Positions 20,073 to 29,372 of a DNA stretch of 64,000 nt are shown here, one piece after another. The DNA comes from Prorocentrum cordatum. Taxonomy: Eukaryota; Sar; Dinophyceae; Prorocentrales; Prorocentraceae. The stretch spans positions 83,501 to 147,500 of the forward strand of contig CAUYUJ010020606.1 in assembly GCA_963575745.1 (NCBI GenBank). Direction: 5' to 3'. Position 1 is the stretch's first letter. Every line of letters begins with the position of its first letter. The notes beneath the pieces are model-generated. The model did not search any database and was not told the DNA's origin. It saw only the letters and a program-made list of their open reading frames with translations. Both the position numbers and the translations under genes were made by a program.

Positions 20073-20624
20073 GTGACGCCCTGGATCATGCCTAAGAACA
20101 ACCAAGGCCCCATCCGACGTTGGCCCTCCTGTCTGCCTTACAGTGAGGACGGGCCTCCGTTGCGCACGGGCACACGTGTCTTCCTGGCCCGTTTCTGTCC
20201 CTGGATGCGTTGGGTCTACTTCAATGGCGGGTGGCGCCATTGGTGCGAGATCTGCCGAGAGCCCGTAGACGACACACAACACATCCTAAGCGACAAGCAC
20301 TACGAGATGTCGGAGGCGCGTTACCTGGATGGTTGGCCTGATCCGAACACCTTTGTCACTCCTGGAAATCTGTGGAGCAGCTGTGCGGGGGGTTCCTGGG
20401 ACGCTCATCGCAGTGTCTATTGTACGGAGGCCCTGGCCCGCCTGGAGGCCCGTCAAACCCTCGGTGACTCAGTGCGGCGCACGCTCGCTCCCGGGTATCT
20501 CGATCCCAGAAGACGCGCTGCACGTGCCCCTCACCTACCCTCTCTGGGGCGACCGGCCAACGTACAACTGCCCTGGAGGTACCAGGTCTGGCCCAGAGCT
20601 GGTGCGGACGCACATGATGGATAG
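20073..20624 (+). CDS. Retroelement ORF with U1/matrin-like C2H2 zinc finger (183 aa)
   Basis: Starts at ATG 20073, directly after the two hairpins. Residues ~60-85 read HWCEICREPVDDTQHILSDKH, a Cys-x2-Cys-x8-His-x5-His arrangement resembling RNA-binding U1C/matrin-type fingers. The first two thirds have globular composition (FCPWMRWVYFNGGWRHW); the last third is Arg/Pro-rich and may already be out of frame, since protein-like coding continues in another frame from about 20614. Likely an RNA-binding accessory protein of the element. The finger identification rests on ligand spacing only. Confidence 0.5.
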   Translation: MTPWIMPKNNQGPIRRWPSCLPYSEDGPPLRTGTRVFLARFCPWMRWVYFNGGWRHWCEICREPVDDTQHILSDKHYEMSEARYLDGWPDPNTFVTPGNLWSSCAGGSWDAHRSVYCTEALARLEARQTLGDSVRRTLAPGYLDPRRRAARAPHLPSLGRPANVQLPWRYQVWPRAGADAHDG

Positions 20625-21978
20625 ACGCGGAGCTACAAGGACGGGCCTCAGACAGGCCGACCGTGGCGACGAGACCAGCATGAGGGCGAAATTGACCATC
20701 GGGCCGCCGCCTGCCGTACCTGGACAGACCACTGACGCCTCGGTCTGCCCCCCACCCCCGCCCCCGCCGCCCCGCCCTCCGCCCGCCTGGGACTCATCCA
20801 CTCAGCAGCGAAGAGTGTTGCTTTCCGAAGATAGGGTGATGCCCTCCGAGGATGACGTTTCATCACCTACAAGCCCTGCGGCACTGGACGATTCGTTGGC
20901 CTTGCAGGCGGCTGCCGAAGTCGTCAGTCTCTACTCCGTACCACTGGACTCCCCGCATTCCAGGGTTCACCCCAAGGCGGCACTCGGGGAGCTGGCTGGC
21001 GCCGTTCGTCTCCCGTCTCAGTGGCCCTACACTTTCCAGGATCGTGGGCAGACGCTACGGAGGATCGCCTGGGTTGAAAGCCAGGCCTCGGTCGAGACGG
21101 TGGACGACGGAAAAGGCTCCACGCGAGAGAACCTGGCCAGGAAAGTTAATTGTGCATTCGGCGTTCGCATCACCAGGATCGACGCCAATACTGACCTGGA
21201 CGACCTGGATACCTTTCGGCTACGAAACGCAATGGACCTCCCCGACGGTAAAGAGCTCCTCTTGCTGGAATGGCCCTCCAAGTACAAGGTTGCAACCAGA
21301 TCCCAGGAAGGGGACGCAGAAGGCAGGGAGCTGTACATTTCCGTCACTGGCCCCACAGTCGACAATATCGCAGACGTCACGGTTTGGTGGCCCCCCCTCC
21401 CTGGGAGGCCCCATCCACCCCAGTGACGCCCAAGCGCTCGACCTCGGCCCCTCCGCCAGATACCCCTCCGACAGGTTCATTGTGCTTTGCAACAGTGGAA
21501 AGGGAGGTCCCTTCCATGAAGACGAGACCAAGGCAAAGCGGCCCCAAAGCGAGGACGCTCCCTGGTATCGAGTAGACGAGGCCCCTTCTGACATCCAGTT
21601 CTGGCGGCAGTGTTGGGCCCTCGACCAGATCTACCACCTTCGGCAGAACCATGCGGACCTGTTTGCCCACCAGCTTTCCCCTCTGACCTTTCTCCTGGCC
21701 TTCGTGCGCGCCTCACGCGCCGAGAGACTCGCGGCCAACGACCGCCAGCGCACCTGCACCTTGGGTCTGAGCCTGAGGGCCAGAGCGGCCGCCACCCTGG
21801 GCTTTGACGTTCCCGACGCCGACGACGCGCGGGCTGTCCGATGCGGCCTTATACAGCAGGCACCGCCACTTCCCATGGGTCTGAAGCCTCTCTCTGACGA
21901 CGAGATTTCGGATGCGACAGGCTCTGTCTTCCAGAGAGTGCGCCCCGCTCCCAGCATGGACGCCCATCCGCGCCAGGA
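20614..21978 (+). pseudogene. N-terminal region of the retroelement helicase, frame-broken
   Basis: Begins at ATG 20614 (MMDRRGATRTGLRQ), overlapping the end of the zinc-finger ORF. A Pro-rich stretch (20750-20790) precedes a globular region in one frame to 21426 (VRLPSQWPYTFQDRGQTLRRIAWVES, DLPDGKELLLLEWPSKYKV). It then continues in a second frame to 21982 (WRQCWALDQIYHLRQNHADLF, LTFLLAFVRASRAERLAANDR, ATLGFDVPDADDARAVRCGL). Its position directly before the Walker A motif matches the beta-barrel/stalk part of UPF1-type SF1 helicases, but no motif proves it. Single-base indels near 21425 and 21975 break the reading. Confidence 0.5.
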
Positions 21979-24359
21979 TTGACAGACGCAAGCCGAACAG
22001 CGACGCGACCAGGGCCCTTTCAGGCCACCCTGAATCACCACGCCGTACTAGTGCACGGACCCCCTGGGACAGGCAAGACCACTTTCTCTGTAGCCTGCCT
22101 GGACATGTGGGGATCCTGCTTACGCCCTGGACAGGCCGTTGCCTTGGCTGCAGGTTCCAACGCAGCGGTGGACCAACCAGCTTTAGCAATGGTCGAAGCA
22201 CATCGGCAGCAACGCCTCGACCCAGACACGGGGTTTCCTGGGAGTTTCGTGCGCCTGGCAAGGAAGGACCGTGTCAACGAAGCGCTCGTCGACCTGACGC
22301 CGGAGGGCCACTACAAGAACGCCCGCGGGGAGTTCCCGTTCCAGGACGGGGGCAAAAGCCAGGACTTCAGGCCCTACAAGGCGAGCCTACTAAGGGACGC
22401 CAGGGAAATCATGTCCACGCGCGAGGCGGCCGAGGCCCTCGGACAAAAGGACAGTCCCCACATCGTCCTCCTGGTAACAGGTGAAGCTGGACAGGCCACA
22501 GAGCTCCACGCGCTCATGTCCATGGTAAATCTGATCAATAGCGGCGGTGCCCTGGTCCTGGTGGGTGATCCGAATCAGTTGCCCCCCACAGTGCTTTCCA
22601 AGCTGGCGAACGACCTGGGACTTTGTGTTCGCATTTTCGACAGGATGTTTCACGCCCTTCGCGGCCAAGAGTCGGCCGTGGTTCGCCTTTCGATCTGCTA
22701 CCGCATGCATCCGCAGCTGCTCGCCTTTCCGAGCGCAGCCTACTACGGAAAGCGCATGATGTCCGGTATCATGGGCCCGCTCAGGGACAGGCCAATTGTC
22801 GAAGGTATCCCATGGAGAGACATTGTACCCTGGGAGCCCGGTAGACTGGCAGAGCTGGCGTCCCTCACCTGTTCCGACGAGAGCGATCTCCGCGCGACCC
22901 TCGAGCAACTGGACCCACCGCCAAGTGGAGACAAGCACCGCTTCCTGTTGGTTGACACACTCTCCTGGGAAGTGACGTCAGACCTCCAACCAGGCTACGC
23001 CAAGCTCCCCGAGGCAGCGCAGGCCGTAGACATCGTGCGGGCACTCCTGCCCGAGCTTGAGAGAGGCACCTCTGTCAGAATCGTGGTTGGATATCAGCTC
23101 CAGACAGCTATCCTCACGGATGGGTGGCCGCAGGGCCCCCGCCACCTATCCGGCGTCCTGCGAAATACTAAAGGTGGCAGAAACGGGCAGGCAGGCAAAG
23201 GGAAAGGCGGCTCTGCTCGCGACGGGCAAGACACCCTCGGTCCTGGACCCCCCCCCAAGACTACAGGGGGGACGTTCAGCGATGGGAAACCGTCTTTCGG
23301 GAGGACCGCTGCGCCCAAACGGCCGTCGGCACTTCTTTCCCTGGGCTCCGACAGATTGCGGGCGAGCACGTGAAGAGTGGGGCGCTCAAGGTCACCACCA
23401 TCGACTCCAGCCAGGGAGGAGAGGCGGACATCGTAATTGTACTAACCACGAGGAGCAACGGGAACCACAACTGGGGCTTCGTCGACGACGCCAAGCGCCT
23501 TAACGTGGCGATCACCAGGGCCAAGCGGAACATACTGATCCTGGGAGACGGACGTATGTTTGCCAATGCCACCTGGTCCCAGCTGCGCGTGCTCTCCGAA
23601 TATGGGCGGCTGACCCGCATTTGGGTTCGCTTTCGTGGCAGTGCCTCCTTGGGCCACAGGACTTCCCTGGGCATCGACGAGAGTTTCGAGCCACTGCGCG
23701 ACCTCGCCTCCTGGGTGCCCTCGCTTATCGCCTGGAGCTGCGACGCAAGGGGGGGGGGCGGACAAAGCGAGCTGGACGCGGCCAGGAAGAAAGCACGTGA
23801 CGCACAGGCCACCGGTTTCGCCGAACGCTACAACACGCCCCTGGACGAACACTTCGACTGGGGCACCCTGGGTAAGCTAATCTCGGGCGGTCTACATGAC
23901 ATTCTCTCGACGCCTGCCTTCCACGTGCTCATCTACCTGATGTCCGGACTGCATCCCCACGAGTTCTCACTGGCGTCGACGCCGCGACAACCGGGCAAGC
24001 TCGACCGCAAGGCGTGGTCGCACCTGGGTTTCCTGTTCGACATGTCCCTGGGACTAGACGCTACCAGCCTTGTCTACAACATGCTATGGGCCGCGATCGT
24101 GTGGACACTCGGCCTGGGCACTCCCTGGCAAGACACGAACTACGCAGTCCACGACGACTCCCTTCCACCGTTGCCTCACGTCAGAGGGAGGCGTGTAACG
24201 CTCTGGGGGCGGCGCCAGTGCACCCCTAAGGGGCTCTTCCGGCAGGTTCCCAAGGCGTGGAGCACCGCTACCAAGGACTGCTGCAGACAGGAAGCACCCT
24301 GGCATGGCTGGGTTACAAGAAATCCTCCTCGGCGCGCTCGACGGCTCCAAGCGGGATGA
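21979..24359 (+). pseudogene. UPF1-like superfamily 1 helicase, Walker B Asp lost, frameshifted
   Basis: SF1B helicase motifs in order: I, VHGPPGTGKTTFS (Walker A); Ia, AVALAAGSNAAVDQPA; II, LVTGEAGQATE, where the canonical DEAxQ has Gly for Asp (GGT at 22480-22482); III, LVLVGDPNQLPPTV; IV, SICYRMHPQLLAFPSAAYYG; then after one or two frame changes between about 23110 and 23290, V, VTTIDSSQGGEADIVIVL, and VI, NVAITRAKRNILILGDG. UPF1-family enzymes unwind RNA or RNA:DNA hybrids using ATP; motif II Asp coordinates Mg, so this copy should not hydrolyse ATP well. The tail after motif VI (23600-24359) has globular sequence (LISGGLHDILSTPAFHVLIYLMSG). Helicases are rare in LINEs; a role in cDNA synthesis or escape from nonsense-mediated decay is only a suggestion. 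Confidence 0.8.
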
Positions 24360-26995
24360 GGTCCGTAAGGGGGTCATAGACACCGACGGCCTCCCCATGG
24401 AATCCTGCAAGGCCCGGTCGCTCCTGGTCGTCATGATGCTCATGCTTCGCGAGCCACGCGTGTTCCTGTGGCCCTTCTCCCACGCAGAGCAGGCCGGGGA
24501 CGTCGTCGAGGCCGTCCTGGGTTTCTGTGTCCCCTGGCAAGAGGCGCACCGAGGTTTCCGACACGATTTTGCCCGAACCTGGAGCCTCACGCTAGACGAC
24601 CTCGCCGACCTTCACGGACGCATCGAGGCAATCCTGCCCCACATCTCCAAACTAGTGGCGGTAGCGCACCACCACCCGGTTGCGCGGGCAGCTGGCTGCC
24701 CGCAGACCTGGAGTGAAATGGACAGGCAGGGTTTCCAGCTGAAAGCGCCAATGCTCGTCCTGGAGAAGATCGTCCCGGCCGCCACTCTGACCTCTCTGGG
24801 TACGCACAACTGTTCGGTGTGCACGCTACACGTCGCGCTGGCGGGGACCGACGCCTCCCTGGGTCCCGATGATCGGCTTGCGGGGCTCACATACATCGGC
24901 GGCGGTTTTGCCGTATCCAGTACCGACCTCAACGCCCCCCTGCCGCCTGCCCCCGCCCCAGGCACCAAGCAGGATCCTCCATGCATCCCTGACGAAAGGC
25001 TCGCACCCGAACAGAACAACGGCAGGTTCAGGTGCGCCATGTGTGGAAGGGACCAGCTACGCTCCACCGATGGAACCTGGATCTCCGACGACACGCGCCA
25101 GATGGTCGCTCAGATAGGCCCCAGGCCTACCTCAACGTCGCAAACATGGGGTGGCACTGCGAAGCCTGCTGGTTACGTTACCTGGAGGATCAGGGCATTC
25201 CAACTCCGACGGGGGCGACAATTGCCGACAAGGTCACGGAGCACGAGCAGCAGAGGACGTGGCGCTAACGACAAGGCGGACGCTCTCCCTTCCCTGGGCC
25301 ACTTTCCACTTGGCTTTGGATGCAGCCCCCAGGCGGACACGAGGACTCGATCGGACCTCATCATGACGCCGACGGGCATGAAGATCCCTGAGCGGGCCAA
25401 CACCACCATTTCCATCCTACGGATTCGGGACGATCGTTTTGGCCTCAGAGCTGCCCAGAGCCAGACCTACTCCGCGCGGTGCGACACATGCCCCCAGGGG
25501 GCTCCGCTCCTTGTCTGGAGCGCAGGAGCACCGCCCCTGGGCTGTTTCATATGGAAGCCAGCGGAAGGGATAGGGGTGCCCGAGCGGGCGGGGCTGCCGC
25601 CCATCTGGTGGGAGCGCAGGTGGAACGCCACCTGGTGCTGTCGACGCTGCCTGGTCCCGATATGGAACATCGGTCCGGCCACCCTGGATCACATCATGGA
25701 TCGGGACTTCAGAGCGCTATACCCAGCCGAGGCCCCGGTCCTTCCGGCGCTCAGCAGTCAGATAGTAACCGAGGCATCAGTGGACATATCGGACTCTCTC
25801 CCATGGCTAGGCGCAGACGCCAAGGCCCAGGATCGTTTCACCAAAGCCGGAACGAGCAATCCCCCTGGGCCCAGCACCGCGGGCGGGACCGCTTCCGCGG
25901 CTGAGCGTGCTCCCAGGTCCCTCGCGCAGCTCATGGAGGTCTTGCCAGATCTGCCAGTACCGCAGGGCCCGCTCCTGGACAACAGGAACGTCAACCACCT
26001 CGCCCTGAGCCCAAATTACCCCAGGTGCGGACCAGGCAGTGGTGGACTGTACGCTCAGCGACTGTTGGTTACCTACCTCCGTGACTTCTTCCCCGGGCTG
26101 GACTACATCTGGAAACAGTTCTGTCTCGCTAACCGCGACAGCAGCATCCCAGAACCTAGGTGCGATGAATACTCGTTGCCGGACGAATTTCTGACCGAGT
26201 TCCCCAGGACGATATACGGCGACTGCACCCCGGGGAATTGCATTCCACCCAACCAGCCCTGGGATGGTAAGCGCGTGGCCGCAGCGAGAGTCGTCGTATA
26301 TTTTATTAACGGCGAGAAGCATAGGGAGTCCTGGGTGAAGTACGCCGCGTTCCTGGCCCCGGCAAGCGGCCTTAGCCCCATCCGGCACGAGATGGGCACG
26401 CTGACGAGTTTCCTACTCAGCCTCAGTGCCGATGCCCTCGCCTCCGCGTCCATCACTTCCTTGGCTGAGTCGCCCCCACCAGTCCCGCAGACCATGAGCG
26501 AGGACAGGCCGGACACCCCTACGGCTGCCGACGCAGACAAGTCCCTGGGTACGAGAGACAACGACTCGCCTATGGGCTTCCCTGGCCCGCCCGACCACAC
26601 AGTCAAGGACGAGAGCGGTGAAGATGTGATCCCCCGACGGAAAGGTGGAGTCACCCGACTACGGAGAAGGCGAGCCCCCTCCTCCTGTTTCCTGCTCGGA
26701 CTCGGCCACGGAGGTCGACGGCGACGGCGCCGGCGATAAGGCGCCTCAGCGGAGCCCAACGGCAGACAGCTCTGGATCCAGCTCCGAGGACGTCCCGACT
26801 GCTGTCGGGGATGGCGCGGTCAACGCCGACCATCCAGCGGTGCAGCCAGGGGATCCCAGGATGGCGAGAGCGCCCGCGACCGAGGCGACGCGCGGAACGA
26901 TCACACCCCAGTGCGCAGCCCGCAGCTCCCAGGGCATAGACCTAGCTACCCTCGACAGGCAGGCTCTTCTGAGCGCGATGCGCTCAGCCATTTGA
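24304..26995 (+). pseudogene. Retroelement ORF with several Cys-x2-Cys pairs and acidic tail
   Basis: ATG 24304 overlaps the end of the helicase frame by 56 bases. Helical start (DLADLHGRIEAILPHISKLVAVAHHH), then Cys-x2-Cys pairs: CSVC, RFRCAMCGRD, and, in another frame at about 25120-25250, GWHCEACWLRYLEDQ. The original frame resumes with YSARCDTCPQ and TWCCRRCLVPIW, so a pair of indels between about 25110 and 25270 displaces one ligand pair. Together they suggest two zinc ribbons. Near 26640 the natural continuation moves to another frame ending at 26995 (EVDGDGAGDKAPQRSP, TLDRQALLSAMRSAI), an acidic Ser-rich tail. Function unknown; zinc binding is inferred from spacing. Confidence 0.5.
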
Positions 26996-27018
26996 CTGAC
27001 CCGCAAGGAGGTGGCCCC

Positions 27019-27519
27019 ATGTACAAGGTCTGGCTGGGCACCGTGGACCTGGAGCGTCCCAACGAGACACCCGCCAGACGCCTCGCGAGGCTCCAATCAG
27101 AGCTGGGCGCCGTGTTTTGCGCGCTGTGGACCGCTCACACGCAGCGCGTGTGGCTCCCTGGATCCAGGGGGCCCAAATCCGACCCTAGACTGCACGCGGA
27201 GACGACCATCAATGAGTTTCTTGATGACTGGAAGGGCTGCGGGTATAACGCCTACCTGATGGACACGAGGTGCGGCTTTCGCATCGACTGGGACCGGTTG
27301 CGATCCGACTACCTGCGACACTCCCGACCCGACGGCAGAGGCAAAGGCAACCAGCAGAGTAATTGGCGAGACCGTGCGACAAGCTCCTGGGGCCCCTGGG
27401 GCACCTGGCAGAGCGATTGGAGCGAAGGATGGCGCGACGATCGCTGGCAGACGGGCGACAAGCGCGGTGGAGGCCGACCCGAGGACCGAGACGAAAAGAG
27501 ACGTCGATGGATAGGCTGA
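27019..27519 (+). CDS. Small basic Trp/Arg/Gly-rich retroelement ORF (166 aa)
   Basis: Starts with MYKVWLGTVDLERPNETPA; I chose this ATG because the upstream codons in the frame look non-coding and belong to the acidic tail of the previous ORF. Residues 1-100 appear globular and compact (LQSELGAVFCALWTAHTQRVW, ETTINEFLDDWKGCGYNAYLM). The C-terminal 60 residues are rich in Arg, Gly, Trp and Asp (WGPWGTWQSDWSEGWRDD). It resembles small RNA-binding or nucleocapsid-like proteins in composition, but no family is recognised. It is the last coding region before the 3' tail and is undamaged. Confidence 0.55.
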   Translation: MYKVWLGTVDLERPNETPARRLARLQSELGAVFCALWTAHTQRVWLPGSRGPKSDPRLHAETTINEFLDDWKGCGYNAYLMDTRCGFRIDWDRLRSDYLRHSRPDGRGKGNQQSNWRDRATSSWGPWGTWQSDWSEGWRDDRWQTGDKRGGGRPEDRDEKRRRWIG

Positions 27520-28816
27520 GCTCACGCTCCACCTCCAGCGCCTAGGCTCCACGATAACTTCACTACACACTACGTGCGGCCTTCAGCCGCCTTCCCCTCT
27601 CTTGCAACCGTTTGGCAACCCCGTTGCCCCCCCTTCCTAGTCCGCGCACTTCCTGCCTTTGGACCCACGTGCGCCGATCAGCAATACCATCTGCCTCGCT
27701 GCGCGACGGAACGCAGCCCGCAGACCCTAGCTGGCCCTCGGCCCCGCTGTAGTACTTCTCCCAGTGGCCTGGATGATCCTGTGCTCGGCTATGCTGTTGG
27801 GATCGCCCGTTGCCACTCGTGATGCTCGCTTACACCCTGGGACTACCAACAGATTGCGGCCTTCAGCCGCCCTTTGGACGACACTCGCTTGCGGCATTCT
27901 GCCGCCCCCTCTGGCACGCGCACTTCCTGCCTTTGGATACAGGTGCGCGTGCCAGTAATACCGTCCGCACGGCGTCCCACGTGCGGACTAAGGGGCCCCT
28001 GGCCTCACTGTAGCTGTTTTCACCTGCCAGGCTTAGCCTGGCGCGCGGCTGCGGCCGACCTGGCGGTTTTCGCCCGTCCCAGTCTGCGCGACTCCCCGGA
28101 TTCTTCAAGCTACTACGGCCTTCAGCCGTGCTCCTGGAACGATGTGGCTGTGAGGGATGCGTCCTTGGGTATACGGCGGTCCTGTCCCTCGCGCGCCTCC
28201 ATGCTTGAGCGTGTGGGCTATGGCGCGGGCCACATTGATCGGCGCACTTTCTGAGCGACCTCACTTTCTCACCGAGTGGCCGTTGCCCCTGCTGGGTCCA
28301 GTCCTGACCGTTGGGCCACTGGGCTCAGGCGCATCTCCCAGTGGAAGATTCATACCTCCGCTCGCGGGGCTCAGCTTCCACCGCACGATGCCCGTTTTGA
28401 TGCTGCGACGGTTCGCTGGCGCTGTCAGAGTACTTCCCGCAGGAGCGCGTCACCAGCCTTGTCTGCTCATACCCGTCAGACTCCCTGGATCGACTTTCCT
28501 GCCTGGAGTTCGTTCCCCACCTTACTGTCGTCTTGTTACGATCACGGCGGGAACGCCCACGCGCCATTTTGGCTGCGCTGGCACCCCTCGGTGGCTGTTC
28601 TCTCAGACTCCCTGGGTTTGCCGCTTGCACGTTCGTTGGGCTGTTCTTGCAGACTCCCTGGGATTGCACGCCCGCCTGGCCTCTCAGACGCCCTGGGTTG
28701 CTGCCCCCCCCGCCGCCTGACCCGCGGCCCCCGCGCGCGCCCGTGAATTTAGTCGCGGCCGCAGCCCGACCGTGACCGCTCGCCGTCGGCGCCTCCGCCT
28801 GCGGCTGTAAAAAAAA
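27520..28816 (+). other. 3' untranslated tail of the giant element with CTTCA hairpins and A8
   Basis: No coding seen. It contains GCGGC-CTTCA-GCCGC hairpins at 27576-27590 and 27856-27870, a loop variant GCGGC-ATTCT-GCCGC at 27891-27905, and ACGGC-CTTCA-GCCGT at 28115-28129. Repeated TCCCTGG boxes lie near 28485, 28608, 28655 and 28690. The last ~100 bases (about 28740-28808) align by eye with 52060-52140 of the truncated relative. It ends with A8 at 28809-28816, the presumed poly(A) remnant. Confidence 0.65.
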
Positions 28817-28832
28817 TATCCCACCAGCCCGT
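28817..28832. repeat. Right target-site duplication
   Basis: TATCCCACCAGCCCGT follows the A8 run directly and matches 973-989 except for one C. Beyond it the flank (CCAGAAACGA...GGCGAGT, to about 28853) recurs at 52160-52187 after the A5 of the truncated relative. Both elements therefore seem to sit in members of one repeat family. Confidence 0.7.
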
Positions 28833-28869
28833 CCAGAAACGACGCCCAGGCGAGTAGAGGGTCGTCCTG

Positions 28870-29110
28870 AGGGGCTTTTCTGCGTCTTGGGTGCCTCGAG
28901 GGGGCCTCTGTGGGCCGTTCGGGATCCTCTTTGGGGCCTCCTGGGGGCGTCTTGGGGCCTCTTGGGGCCATCTTGGGGCCTCTTGGGGGTCTCTTGGGGG
29001 CCTCCTGGGGGCCTCTTGGGGGGCCTCTTGGGGCCATCTTGGGGCCATCTTGGGGCCATCCTGCGGCCTCTTGGGGCATCCTGGGGGCCTCTTGCGGCCA
29101 TCGTGGAGGA
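28870..29110. repeat. Decamer-type array GGGGCCTCTT / GGGGCCATCTT
   Basis: About twenty degenerate 10-12 bp units ending in CTT. The same kind of array occurs at 41690-41815, 50690-51000, 53440-53740, 53830-53985 and 54095-54235, and in reverse orientation at about 31690-32100 and 48640-48750. Several of these are followed by the GATCGAT-containing dispersed repeat. Long glycine- or proline-rich frames across it are artefacts of the repeat. Confidence 0.75.
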
Positions 29111-29372
29111 AATCGATCAAAGAAGAGGGGAGCCTTAATTAGCGTTGCCCCTAGAGAAGGCCAAAATGGGGCCAAAACCATCATAAAATCAATGTGTTTG
29201 GCTTCCTCGCCGAGGCCGTTTTGGACGCTCTGGCCGCTCCCCGCCCCTCCTGTCCAGGTCAGTGGGGAGGGGGTAGGGGGAGGGGTAAACCCCTCCCCGA
29301 AGGGGAAGAGGGAGGGGTGGAAGAGGAAACTCGTTAAACCACCGACGCCCAGAGGGCTGGTGGGACTCATCG
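29105..29372 (+). repeat. Dispersed repeat R1 (GATCGAT ... CTGGTGGGACT), full-length copy
   Basis: Starts with a GATCGATCA box and continues through GGCCAAAA and ATCAATG boxes, a TCCTCGCCGAGGCC box and a pyrimidine/purine palindrome (GGGGTAAACCCCTCCCCGAAGG). It ends at GGGCTGGTGGGACTC. Related copies lie at about 41805-42062, 48830-48945 and 54228-54520, and partial ones at 53715-53840 and 53975-54100. No coding capacity. It resembles a SINE- or MITE-sized repeat, but I found no tRNA-like promoter boxes. Confidence 0.6.

Larger units (their letters stand above)
990..28816 (+). mobile_element. Giant (~27.8 kb) DinoSL-tagged LINE-like retroelement with accessory DNMT, RING and helicase genes
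   Basis: The extent is set by the flanking duplication (973-989 / 28817-28832), the SL relic at the start and the A8 run at 28809-28816. All recognisable coding is on the plus strand: ORF1 with 168-aa repeats, a RING ORF, a Pro/Arg-rich linker, a DNMT3-like domain, APE-type endonuclease plus reverse transcriptase plus RNase H, a U1-like zinc finger, a UPF1-like helicase, a zinc-ribbon ORF and a basic ORF. LINEs in general carry ORF1 plus EN-RT, and dinoflagellate retrotransposons with cytosine methyltransferases are described in the literature. The helicase, RING and total length are the unusual part. At least eight frame breaks and two catalytic substitutions suggest a non-autonomous or dead copy. 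An alternative is several nested or adjacent elements, but I see no internal termini. Confidence 0.7.
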
